A stretch of DNA of 64,000 nt from positions 2,108,001 to 2,172,000 of the forward strand of contig NZ_JBEXAC010000002.1 in NCBI RefSeq assembly GCF_040567655.1. The letters are read 5' to 3'. Of this stretch, positions 50,321-59,090 are shown piece after piece; positions within the stretch are counted from its first letter, which is position 1; each line of letters opens with the position of its first letter. Below the pieces are notes generated by a model. The model was given only the letters and a program-made list of their open reading frames with translations, did no database searches and was not told the origin of the DNA. The position numbers and the translations under genes are program-made. This DNA comes from Chitinophaga sp. H8. GTDB lineage: Bacteria; Bacteroidota; Bacteroidia; Chitinophagales; Chitinophagaceae.

Positions 50321-50761
50321 ATGGAAAAAGATGGAGCACTAAAATTACTGCGGGATAAGTGGTTTTTTTTTAATCAATTTTTGTATGGAAATAAACCCAT
50401 GCAACCCGAATTAAGAGAGGCCTTTAAAGAGTCTGAGAGGTTAGTGGAAGATGCTTATTTGACTGGTAAGACAAGGGTATTAAAAGCAGCAAGTAATGAT
50501 ATCGATGCGCATGTGAGGGATTTTCCATTACCATTGGCACTTGATTTTAAGAAACAGATCAAGGAGCAATTAGGTATCGATTATGATGTTGTAGACAAAA
50601 TGCGTTTAAAAGCGATCGAAAGGTTATTGAAGAAAGGTAAGATCTCCAATCCGGAAGATTACGAATTGCTGCTTGGCAGAGTGGAGGAGATCTATGCAGA
50701 CGATAATTATAATGAGGAGGTAGAGCGTATCAATAAAGTATTGGCTACTTATCCCGAATAG
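50321..50761 (+). CDS. Putative immunity protein, copy 2
   Basis: This 146-aa paralog of the gene at 48264 has the same opening (LKLLRDKWFFFNQFLYG) and a nearly identical C-terminal half (KKQIKEQLGIDYDVVDKMRL, 'YADDNYNEEVERINKVLATY'). The N-terminal half has more differences (for example residues 26-60), where specificity might lie. It is separated from the toxin by 2 kb, so it is an orphan immunity gene. It is followed by a terminator at 50795. Confidence 0.7.
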   Translation: MEKDGALKLLRDKWFFFNQFLYGNKPMQPELREAFKESERLVEDAYLTGKTRVLKAASNDIDAHVRDFPLPLALDFKKQIKEQLGIDYDVVDKMRLKAIERLLKKGKISNPEDYELLLGRVEEIYADDNYNEEVERINKVLATYPE

Positions 50762-50794
50762 AACATAGACCCAAAAAGCAAATGGCGATATTAT

Positions 50795-50827
50795 AACGGC
50801 TGTATCATTCTCTTGATACAGCCGTTT
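50795..50827 (+). terminator. Terminator after immunity gene 2
   Basis: AACGGCTGTATCA (50795-50807) pairs with TGATACAGCCGTT (50814-50826), then TTTC. Confidence 0.85.
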
Positions 50828-50883
50828 CTATTATGAGACAATAATACTGCAAACATTCTTATTAAGCATTAAATATTAACAAC

Positions 50884-52245
50884 ATGGAATTTAATAACAT
50901 TAGCGTTTTTTACCTTAAAGGAGAAGCGTATGATGAAGATTTCAACAGGCAAACCTATTGCATGACGCATCTGTTCCTGCGACTCCTGGGAAAGTATGAG
51001 GTAGATACCCGTACCATTCTGAAAATCGATTTGGTACCCCCTTCGCTCAAAAAATCGAATGGAAGCATTTTGAAGAAAAATGAGTTTATTGACAAGGGAA
51101 GGGTATTGGAATACAACAGGAATTTTGATATAACAGCATTCCTGAGATATCCGGAACAGGAAAGAAAGCGGTGTCTGTGGAACATCATTTTTGAAATAAT
51201 GACAAAGGCTGCAAAACAGTATGGCTGGGATCAGGCGCATCTGAAAAATACTTATGAGAAAGGCATTGCCGCAGACCTGAAAAACGAATACTGGTGTAAG
51301 GAGTATAAAACATCGCCAGATAAACAGCTGAAAGCAACGGTGCGTGTTGATTTTCAAATGGAGATTTGCCTGGTCTTTGCCGATTTTTATACAAAGGATG
51401 GCGATTTTGTTAGAAGCGAATTGTTTTTGGATTGGGAGCCCTCAAAAGCCTTTTACCATTTGAACACATTAAAAAGTACTTCCTGGAAGAAGGAGGAATT
51501 TATACTCCACCTTAAAGAAGGAGAGCAATATAATGCCGTGATGCCGATAGGTGGTATAACATGGTCTTTTGAAGACGAATATGGGGATATCGTAACGCTG
51601 AACGAACAGCTTTCTTCGTTGATGCTTTTGCAGGAGAGATTAATGAAAGAAGTATATACGGGCGATAGAATACAGGCGCTGAAGCTGAATTTTATTGCTG
51701 AAGAAAAATATCTTCAACAGCCGGAAATACGACGTTACCATGCCCACAGCTATTTCGGAAAACTATCCTATAATGATGTGTTTGACTTTGACACTTTTGA
51801 AAAGATGTCTCATGCTGAACGTGCCATCTTTATGTGGAATAGGGCGTATGAAGTTGTAAAAGTATTGGCGGAACAAACCGGGAACATCCCGCTTCTGGAA
51901 GCCGCAGGTTATGCCTGGCATAAAGGGCTGGAATTGGGACTTAAAACTGATTATAAGCTATTGGAATCAAGCGTAAAACTGCATGGCGTATCATTATTGG
52001 CAACATTATGGATGCGCTTTAATGAAGACAAAATGAGGGCGGTGTTGAAACTTGAAAAAGAAGGGAGGGTATTGCTGGAAAAGAGTGTATTTTCAACGGC
52101 ATTAGGTATCATAAGCTGTCAGGGGATATTCAGGAAAATCGAAGCCAAAGGAGATACGATTATTGTAAAAGGAGCAAAAAATATGTGGGAATTACCCCTG
52201 AAAATACCCGTTAGCATGGAAACTGTAAGGCCATTTATCCAGTAG
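50884..52245 (+). CDS. Duplicated-domain immunity-type protein, 453 aa
   Basis: This soluble protein consists of two related halves. The first has 'FLRYPEQERKRCLWNIIFEIMTKAAKQYGW...LKNTYEKGIAADLKNEYW', and the second has 'EKMSHAERAIFMWNRAYEVVKVLAEQTGN...AGYAWHKGLELGLKTDY'. Both continue into a beta segment (KATVRVDFQM.. and 'VSLLATLWMRFN'). Such internal duplication is common among immunity proteins. A broken copy lies at 48794, which suggests the pair 'helical immunity gene + this gene' was duplicated as a unit (48264/48794 and 50321/50884). The target toxin is unknown. Confidence 0.7.
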   Translation: MEFNNISVFYLKGEAYDEDFNRQTYCMTHLFLRLLGKYEVDTRTILKIDLVPPSLKKSNGSILKKNEFIDKGRVLEYNRNFDITAFLRYPEQERKRCLWNIIFEIMTKAAKQYGWDQAHLKNTYEKGIAADLKNEYWCKEYKTSPDKQLKATVRVDFQMEICLVFADFYTKDGDFVRSELFLDWEPSKAFYHLNTLKSTSWKKEEFILHLKEGEQYNAVMPIGGITWSFEDEYGDIVTLNEQLSSLMLLQERLMKEVYTGDRIQALKLNFIAEEKYLQQPEIRRYHAHSYFGKLSYNDVFDFDTFEKMSHAERAIFMWNRAYEVVKVLAEQTGNIPLLEAAGYAWHKGLELGLKTDYKLLESSVKLHGVSLLATLWMRFNEDKMRAVLKLEKEGRVLLEKSVFSTALGIISCQGIFRKIEAKGDTIIVKGAKNMWELPLKIPVSMETVRPFIQ

Positions 52246-52536
52246 TTTGCTTTCATATGCTGATTTCAAAGCTGAATCTGACAGCCCAATTCATTGAAAA
52301 GTTGACGAATTAGTAGCAACAGGGTGAGTCATAACGTAATTAAGAATAAAATGATAAGAAATGTGGAAAGGGTTAATGTATTAATAATCAGATATTTGTA
52401 GACATGTGTTAACAATATAGACCGTATTTACACTAATTTGTCCATGAAATGAATTAACCTAAGTATGAAACATCCGGTACGCAAATGCTTATCGAACGTT
52501 CATTTCACCATCAATTATAACCAAAGCGGAAAAAAC
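52246..52536. other. Intergenic region before the DUF6528-like gene
   Basis: Contains a promoter-like pair, TTAAC (52409-52413) and TAATTTG (52434-52440). No gene is supported; an in-frame upstream start at 52465 exists for the next gene. Confidence 0.5.
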
Positions 52537-53478
52537 ATGCCCATGCCAAAACTAACACTCCTTTCATTCCTGCTCCTCGTTACAATCACGCTCTCCGCGC
52601 AATCCCCGGTGGACAAATGCAAACAGTGTATCGTGCTGGCCGAGCAGTCACAGCACCGGATAGCGATTGCGGATGTGAAAAAGCAGGAGATCATCTGGGA
52701 GTGGCAACCGGCGGCATCCAACGTAAAGCCGGAACATGTAAAATGGTTTTCCAACCCCAGTGATGCGAAGGTGGTGTACGAGGGCAAGTATGTGCTTACC
52801 TGTGCTTCTGGCGGAGGGGTGGCGCTGATACGTATTGCCGATAAGAAAACGGTGTTTTACGCTTATGCAGGCGGAAATACGCACTCCATTGAATTATTGC
52901 CCGATGGAAATATTGTGAGTGCTTCCAGTACCAATAACCACCTCACGCTGTTCCGTGTGGATACGGTAAACTTTCCGGAGGGCGTATACCAGCAGCAGGT
53001 GCCGATTGCGTTCGGGCATAATGTGGTGTGGGACCGTAAAGGGCAGCGGTTGTGGTCGGCGGCGATGCATGAGCTGATCGCGTTTAAGTACAACTTCAAC
53101 TGTGCACAGCCGGAGCTGGTAAAAGATACGGTGATTCAGTTGCCTGGCACGGAGGCGCATGACCTGTTCCCGGTATATGGGCAGGATGCGCTGTGGCTTA
53201 CCAATACCACGCAGGTATACCAATATGAAATAGCTACGCACCAGTTAAAGGAAGCGCCTGTACGTTTTCAGGCGCATATCAAGAGCGTGTCTTCCGGCCC
53301 GCGGAAGTTCCCGGTTATTATCATGAAACCCAAAACGTCCTGGTGGTCGGATACGGTACTGGACACTAACGGCAATGCCGTGTTTAAGCAGGAAGGGTTG
53401 AAGATCTACAAGGCCAGGTGGGTACTGCCTAATGCTTTCAGTTATCCGGAAGTGAACCCGCTGAACGTATGTCAGTAA
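52537..53478 (+). CDS. Secreted beta-propeller protein, DUF6528-like
   Basis: This ~313-aa secreted protein has a signal peptide MPMPKLTLLSFLLLVTITLSAQ. The start is ATG 52537 or 52543; the earlier ATG 52465 would add 24 residues that do not fit a signal peptide. The mature part has propeller-type repeats including 'QHRIAIADVKKQEIIWEWQP', 'ASGGGVALIRIADKKTVFYA' and 'GHNVVWDRKGQRLWSA', close to DUF6528 proteins. They are probably surface or periplasmic ligand-binding proteins. It is convergent with the CHAT gene, with 5 bp between the stops. Confidence 0.75.
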   Translation: MPMPKLTLLSFLLLVTITLSAQSPVDKCKQCIVLAEQSQHRIAIADVKKQEIIWEWQPAASNVKPEHVKWFSNPSDAKVVYEGKYVLTCASGGGVALIRIADKKTVFYAYAGGNTHSIELLPDGNIVSASSTNNHLTLFRVDTVNFPEGVYQQQVPIAFGHNVVWDRKGQRLWSAAMHELIAFKYNFNCAQPELVKDTVIQLPGTEAHDLFPVYGQDALWLTNTTQVYQYEIATHQLKEAPVRFQAHIKSVSSGPRKFPVIIMKPKTSWWSDTVLDTNGNAVFKQEGLKIYKARWVLPNAFSYPEVNPLNVCQ

Positions 53479-53483
53479 AAAGC

Positions 53484-54347
53484 TCAGGTTACCTGTACAC
53501 CGCTACTCCATAGCTGGGGAAATACGTCGGCATTGCCAGCTACGGTGAGCAGCTTTACGGTAGCCTGCGTATAGCAGTCTTTGTAATTCACCACCGGCGC
53601 ATTGCATAAGGCGGTATAAAAAGTAGACGTGAATTCAATCGCCGCATCATCATCGATAGGTGCATCCATCCCGATCACATATTTAATATGTTTCGACAGC
53701 TCCGCGGCTTGTGTGGCCGAATAACAGGCATTGAGCAACAAGCACTCGGTAGTATTGGTAAACAGGCTGAAGAGCCGGGTGATGGCATCGGTAGGTACCA
53801 GCTGTGCGCGGTTGTCGGCGGTGCTTAATACGATCCCGCTGCTATGCCCATGCCCGGAAAAATGCACCACTTGTGGCTGTACCCGGTTCAGCCGCTGGAT
53901 CAGGAGGTCCAGCGTAGCGGCCAGCAAAGGTTTGGCCACGGTATACAGCCGGTTGCTGCCCGCATCTGCAATACCTTCTATCCGCGTATATTCCACATCC
54001 AGCTGCAAGCGCTGCTGGTCTACCGGCATAGATTCTATAAACAGGATATTTTTTTGTTGTAATGCCTCCGGCTGCTGTAATCCCAACGCATCAAATACCA
54101 GTTTGATCCTGGGGCGGTCCAGCTCGGAAAGAAAAAAGTCCAGGGACCGGTGCAGCTTGTTAAGCGCTACCTCATAATCTTCCCGGGATATCAGCCCCCG
54201 GTAAAAATTGCCCATAACCGTTTTTAATTGCATATGGGATAGGATAATATCCTTTTCCCGCGGTAATATTTCAAACAGGTGGGCCACCGCTTCATTTACC
54301 GGCATGGCGGCTATACTAAGCTGTACCTCTTCCAGTATTCCGTTCAT
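53484..54347 (-). CDS. CHAT-domain caspase-like protease with N-terminal effector-associated domain
   Basis: This 287-aa cytoplasmic effector has a helical N-terminal ~78 residues (EVQLSIAAMPVNEAVAHLFE...GLISREDYEVALNKLHRSLD) resembling effector-associated domains such as EAD11, which recruit effectors to STAND partners. Residues ~95-287 form a CHAT protease: strand QVVHFSGHGHSSG with the catalytic His166 and LLLNACYSATQAAEL with the catalytic Cys208, both intact. It would cleave a host or regulatory protein on activation. It overlaps the STAND gene by 4 bp (ATGA), so the two are translated together. It is the last gene of the operon. Confidence 0.9.
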   Translation of the reverse strand: MNGILEEVQLSIAAMPVNEAVAHLFEILPREKDIILSHMQLKTVMGNFYRGLISREDYEVALNKLHRSLDFFLSELDRPRIKLVFDALGLQQPEALQQKNILFIESMPVDQQRLQLDVEYTRIEGIADAGSNRLYTVAKPLLAATLDLLIQRLNRVQPQVVHFSGHGHSSGIVLSTADNRAQLVPTDAITRLFSLFTNTTECLLLNACYSATQAAELSKHIKYVIGMDAPIDDDAAIEFTSTFYTALCNAPVVNYKDCYTQATVKLLTVAGNADVFPQLWSSGVQVT

Positions 54348-57300
54348 AAAAACAACTTGATAATAAAAGTCAGGAGATTACGTTTTTCCAGCCCATATGC
54401 TTTGAGTTGCTCGTCTGTGAGTGCTTCGGGATGCTTATACCTGGAAATCCACCGGGAGATGCTGGCAGCATCGGCGCTGTTGATTTCCTGTACCTGCTTT
54501 TCATGGAGGTCGGCCAGCAACAGATAACTATACGTTTTGAATCCTGCCAGCCGGTCTATAAACGGAGCATCGTTCTGTAGCTTTTTCATCACGGTCAGTT
54601 TCTTATCCAATATATACAGTAGTTTGCCACATTGTGCAAACACGGTATCCCCGGTATTGGAAAACCAGGCAGCATTAATCGCATCCGGAAGGGTAGTGCT
54701 GTAACGCGTTCCTCCGTTATTATACAACCCAATAAGGGCTTCGTTGAAAAAGAGCGCATTGAGCTGGTGATTGAGTGCATACAGCACCTGGGAAGAAGCG
54801 GCTTGTACCGGAACAGGAATCGTCTTAATGATAGACAGGTCCTGGGCAAGAAAACGGATACTGTCCTTTTCACTCACCACCAGGTGATTGTATCTGTCAA
54901 AATAAACATTGTTCCAGGGCGTGGAAAAAGTTTTACTACCCAGGCTATCTCCCTTAAAATTGCAGATCATAATCTGAAAGGTAGAATCCCGCCATTTGCC
55001 ATACAAGAGATGTGGCAGCTGTAATGCCACAGGGGTTAACAGAAAATAATCTCCTTTGGCGGATAGTTGTTGCCTGCGCTGGAGGTCATAGTTGAAAATG
55101 CCTGCTTCTCCGTTCACATCATTGGTAGTAATCACCACACTATCTTTGGTGTTGTAGTAGATGCGTTGGGAAACAGCATTGATACATAACGATTTTTCAA
55201 TGCCGCCGGCTTTGAGCAACCACAAACAGGACGTGTAATTAAATCCTGTTTCAGTAAATACATAAGCGCGGGCCTCCCTGTTGGCAGCTTTAGGGATAAA
55301 GGCCTTCACGGTGAAGTTGCTGGCTTCGTCCAATTGCTGAAGCTGCTCTTTAGGAAGCGAATTATTATTTAACCGGAAATGCATCTGTGCGGCCAGCTGT
55401 GGTGGATGTTGTGCACTGAGCTCATAAAAGTAAAGCGAGTCTTTTCGTTTGATAAAAAGATAAGGGGCATTTTCTACAAAACCAGCCGCATTTACCCCCC
55501 GGTATACTATAGTGTCCTGCCCGGCATGCAGATATAATGCTGCATCCCGTAGTTTGTTCATGTTAGGAGGCGGCGGAGGGGGCGTCATTTCAAAAGTGCC
55601 GGGCAACGTATATTTTTCCGGCTGCTTCAGGGTATCGATATACGTTACCAGAAAGATATCATTGATCACGGATAAGCTATAGGATTCTACCGATTTTCCG
55701 GGCATGCATATACGGGTACCCAGGATCCCGTTGGCATTAAAAACATCTACCAGCTTTTTGCCAATACTCTGGTACCGGGCGGTATCACGCTGGGTTTGAT
55801 CGTAGGCTGTTTTAAGTGCATACAGTTGCTCATCGGCCTGCGTGGTATCACTGTTCAGCAGAAACGGAATGGCAATAGAAGCATTCAGTGCCCGCTCCCG
55901 GTAATACAATCGCCAGGATTTAAACATCACAATGCCAATAATGATCAGCATCAGCAGAAATGCGCCTGCCAGGCTGAGCAAACTTGCATATTTTCTTTTC
56001 TGTTTGGCGCCTTGTTCAATATTCAGCAGGCTGATAGCGGCATCCTGGTACACCTCGTTCAGCATATAGGTTTTAGGGGCGCGTGCATTGCCCTCCTGCT
56101 GTATACCTTCTACCCGGATCAGGGCCTTGTTGCGCTTCATCGTTTGCAGCAGGTCCCATTCTTCACTTTTTAGCAAACTGGTTTGTATGCTTAACAGATT
56201 CCCTTCTTTGTCCAGCAGATGTTCCCGCAGCAATTGTTTTACTTTGCCGGATTCTTTAGCACCCATATTTTCAAACAATGAGGTAAACTGTCCCATGATG
56301 GCCGTGCGCAGATCGCCCAGCTCATGATCCTGGGAGGCTTCCAGCACCGGTTGTATAAAAGCATCGTGACTTAACTCATAACTCTCTCCGCTTACGGTGT
56401 TCAACTCCCGGCGAACGATGCGCGTTTTGAGCAGCTTGTTCAGCAGTAGTTCATCAAACCCCAGCGAATAAACGAACGTTTTATCCAGGCAGATACGCGT
56501 GCGGGTTTTTTCATTGATGAGTTTTCGCTCTATGAGATAACGTATCTGGATCTTTTCTAAAGGGGTAAAGGGCTTCTCTGTTTTGCCCGTGCGCCCGTTT
56601 TCTGATAGGGTGGGAGCGGGCTTGCTGAAAATCTGTTTGTAATAGTTTTTGGTGATATCCTTCAGGTTTTTTACATCATCGTCCCCAATGATGATCAGCT
56701 TATCTGTTTGCGCCTGTTTGAGCATGGCCTGCTCTTCCAGGTGCTGACAAATAATCTGCAGCAGAAAGGTCTCTACTTTTATTTCCTGCTTATTGTTTTG
56801 TTTAACGGTGAGATAATCTTTTATTTTCGCTACTGCTTCCGCGGTATAAAGAAAAGGACGGGAGGCAAAACTGCCCTTTTCAGTAGCGGGGTTGCAGATC
56901 ACCTCGTCCATCTTAAAGGCAGGCAATCTTTTGAGCCGGTAGCGGTTATTGAAAATGATGGGGATATCATCGCCCAGGTCGTCCAGCAGGTATAGCTTGT
57001 CGGCACGTATGCCAATGAGCAGGCGGATAGGAATGCCTTTTTCCAGAAAATCCAATTGCATCAGCGTACCCGGATCAGCTGATTTTGCCAGCCCGGATGT
57101 TTTAAGGCTGTGCAGAAACGGGGCCGGCATCCGGTTATACAGCACCTCAGACAAGGCGATGGCCAGTTGCCGGAATTCTTTCGGCGGGGCATCAAACACC
57201 TGTTCAAACTGGTCCATGATCAGGAGGATGGCGGTATGTGTTTCTTCTGATTGCAGTTGCAGGGTTTTAAACAGCTGCCAGGCAGATACTTCTTCTTTCG

Positions 57301-57787
57301 GGATGCCCAATGCAGAGAGGAACAGTGCATTGTCATCGCAGTTGCAATGTGCCCATAGCTGCTCTTTAAACTGGCTCACGAGCGACTGGCTTTTACCAGC
57401 GGGATTAATTTCAAACCTGATCTTGATGATCCGGTAAGGCTTTTCATCGGGATAAAAACCAGCGGGCACTTCTTCCCGTACCGCAGCAAAGGACGTTGCT
57501 TCATCGGTAATATCTTCGGCTGTCAGCGTCGTTCTGGTAGCAGTAGCGGGCGTATCACCGGGTTTATTAAAGTAGGTATGTTCCAGCAGCGGGCATAATC
57601 CGGCATTGATCAGGGAGGATTTTCCAAATCCGGAACGGCCAAATAGTACGGTAACCTGTTTGTTCCGGATCAGGCTGATCAGCTGGGAGATATCATCTTC
57701 CCTGCCAAAGAACAGCTCACGATAGGCTGCAGAAAAAGGGACCGGCCCGGGATACCTGCTTTGAAACTTATCTGTAGTGGTGCTCAT
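54344..57787 (-). CDS. nSTAND1 NTPase with membrane segment, 1147 aa
   Basis: This signal-transducing NTPase would act as the sensor and switch. The N-terminus carries the nSTAND1 signature YPGPVPFSA...ELFFGREDDISQLI, followed by Walker A GRSGFGKSS (50-58) and Walker B LLIMDQFEQ (about 188-196). Then come GIRADKLYLLDDL (259-271) and 'YELSHDAFIQPV' (470-481), typical of the STAND winged-helix region. A single membrane helix (SLLSLAGAFLLMLIIIGIVMF, about 602-622) separates the NTPase from a ~500-residue C-terminal beta-rich part, probably a propeller sensor outside the cytoplasm. It overlaps both neighbours by 4 bp. Confidence 0.9.
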   Translation of the reverse strand: MSTTTDKFQSRYPGPVPFSAAYRELFFGREDDISQLISLIRNKQVTVLFGRSGFGKSSLINAGLCPLLEHTYFNKPGDTPATATRTTLTAEDITDEATSFAAVREEVPAGFYPDEKPYRIIKIRFEINPAGKSQSLVSQFKEQLWAHCNCDDNALFLSALGIPKEEVSAWQLFKTLQLQSEETHTAILLIMDQFEQVFDAPPKEFRQLAIALSEVLYNRMPAPFLHSLKTSGLAKSADPGTLMQLDFLEKGIPIRLLIGIRADKLYLLDDLGDDIPIIFNNRYRLKRLPAFKMDEVICNPATEKGSFASRPFLYTAEAVAKIKDYLTVKQNNKQEIKVETFLLQIICQHLEEQAMLKQAQTDKLIIIGDDDVKNLKDITKNYYKQIFSKPAPTLSENGRTGKTEKPFTPLEKIQIRYLIERKLINEKTRTRICLDKTFVYSLGFDELLLNKLLKTRIVRRELNTVSGESYELSHDAFIQPVLEASQDHELGDLRTAIMGQFTSLFENMGAKESGKVKQLLREHLLDKEGNLLSIQTSLLKSEEWDLLQTMKRNKALIRVEGIQQEGNARAPKTYMLNEVYQDAAISLLNIEQGAKQKRKYASLLSLAGAFLLMLIIIGIVMFKSWRLYYRERALNASIAIPFLLNSDTTQADEQLYALKTAYDQTQRDTARYQSIGKKLVDVFNANGILGTRICMPGKSVESYSLSVINDIFLVTYIDTLKQPEKYTLPGTFEMTPPPPPPNMNKLRDAALYLHAGQDTIVYRGVNAAGFVENAPYLFIKRKDSLYFYELSAQHPPQLAAQMHFRLNNNSLPKEQLQQLDEASNFTVKAFIPKAANREARAYVFTETGFNYTSCLWLLKAGGIEKSLCINAVSQRIYYNTKDSVVITTNDVNGEAGIFNYDLQRRQQLSAKGDYFLLTPVALQLPHLLYGKWRDSTFQIMICNFKGDSLGSKTFSTPWNNVYFDRYNHLVVSEKDSIRFLAQDLSIIKTIPVPVQAASSQVLYALNHQLNALFFNEALIGLYNNGGTRYSTTLPDAINAAWFSNTGDTVFAQCGKLLYILDKKLTVMKKLQNDAPFIDRLAGFKTYSYLLLADLHEKQVQEINSADAASISRWISRYKHPEALTDEQLKAYGLEKRNLLTFIIKLFL

Positions 57788-59028
57788 GCCAGTATGGATT
57801 CAAAAAGTTCAATAATCTGCATGCGGAGTTTTCTCAGGCGAAAGCTGGCTTCTTCAGAAGGTAGCCCTTCAATAATTTCTCTTCTTAAAGCGCTGAGGGC
57901 GCCTATGATATCTATCAGCGCCCGGTTTGTTTCTTTGCTGATATTCCTGTTTTCCAATGATTCAAACAACCGTTGCATTGTTTTGAGTAAGGCCTCCGCA
58001 CTGCTGGCATTGATTACCTGGTTGTAGGCTTCATTAATGGAAATAGGGGGCACCACCTGGTGATCCTCCTGTCTTAAAAGACTTTTTCTGACGGCCGTAC
58101 TGCCATTCTGGGGTCTGCCAGGCTGGCCATTGGCATTATCGCCGGCATCAGCAGATAAATGCTCCTGCTCTTTTTTTCCGGCAGCGATGATCTTTTCGAT
58201 CAGCTCAATGCTGGTACCATCTACAAAAGACATGGCCATCGGATAGCGGGATAACCACTCCATATAGTTCTGGTTACTTTGTTCATCCGTATCATCCATG
58301 GTGGCAATGGCAGGTATCCTGATAGAGGATTGTCTTTTGAGCAGCATGGTGAGCAGTAAGGGTACATACCACTTTTTGAGGTTAAAGCCCAGGAAGAGAA
58401 ACATCTTGGAGTCTTTGAGCCGCTCAGACATCTCGCGCAATTGCTGCTGCTGTTTTTCTCCGATAAAGGAAAAGAGGAACTCATAAAAAGTATCATACCC
58501 TACTATCAGGGAGTCGGGGTCATTACACCGGCCATACAGGTTATAAAGAATAGGCGGCCCTTTTTTCCGGGCGCCTAAAGTGGCGCCTGCGTTATTGGCG
58601 GGGGGAGTATTCTCGGCAGCGGTGCCTTTAACAGAGAAGTACTGGAATACTTTCTGGGATTGTGCCCGCTTAAAGGCATCCTTTAAAAATTCATCCTGGG
58701 TAAAGCTTACAATGGCATGGAAATTAATCTGCACAAGATCATCATACACTTTATGCACCTGTGGTTGTATATCTGCATAAAACTCCTGGATAGCACCGCG
58801 CAACTGGAATTCAAACACCGCATCCGGATATTTTCTGACAATGAACAGGTTGTCGAAATCAGTGTCCAGGTCTACTTTGTAATCCTGTTGCAAAGTATGC
58901 CGGAGCATTTCATGGATCTTTTTTCCATCTTGTGTAACGCCAAACAAAGGACCTAATATCAGCGCACATTCGCCGGTACTGATTCCCTTCAGCAGCGATC
59001 TGTAAATACTTTCATCCTGATCTGTCAT
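57784..59028 (-). CDS. SIR2-like protein with C-terminal effector-associated-type domain
   Basis: This 414-aa cytoplasmic protein is the first gene of the operon. Residues ~15-250 follow the SIR2-like pattern found with STAND proteins: CALILGPLFG (21-30), 'FHAIVSFTQDEFL' (103-115), 'PPILYNLYGRCNDPDSLIVGYDTFYEFL' (158-185) and 'KMFLFLGFNLKKWYVPLLL' (208-226). The canonical GAGxS, TxNxD and catalytic HG are replaced (GPLFG, SFTQD, YG), so NAD hydrolysis is doubtful. The last ~85 residues (330-414) form a helical adaptor-like domain. A role as adaptor or degenerate NADase effector for the STAND partner is inferred. It overlaps the STAND gene by 4 bp. Confidence 0.8.
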   Translation of the reverse strand: MTDQDESIYRSLLKGISTGECALILGPLFGVTQDGKKIHEMLRHTLQQDYKVDLDTDFDNLFIVRKYPDAVFEFQLRGAIQEFYADIQPQVHKVYDDLVQINFHAIVSFTQDEFLKDAFKRAQSQKVFQYFSVKGTAAENTPPANNAGATLGARKKGPPILYNLYGRCNDPDSLIVGYDTFYEFLFSFIGEKQQQQLREMSERLKDSKMFLFLGFNLKKWYVPLLLTMLLKRQSSIRIPAIATMDDTDEQSNQNYMEWLSRYPMAMSFVDGTSIELIEKIIAAGKKEQEHLSADAGDNANGQPGRPQNGSTAVRKSLLRQEDHQVVPPISINEAYNQVINASSAEALLKTMQRLFESLENRNISKETNRALIDIIGALSALRREIIEGLPSEEASFRLRKLRMQIIELFESILA

Positions 59029-59090
59029 TGCAGTAAAATTTATATTCCAGGTTCAATTATAGGTGTTAAGGCTATCTCCATACAGTATGC

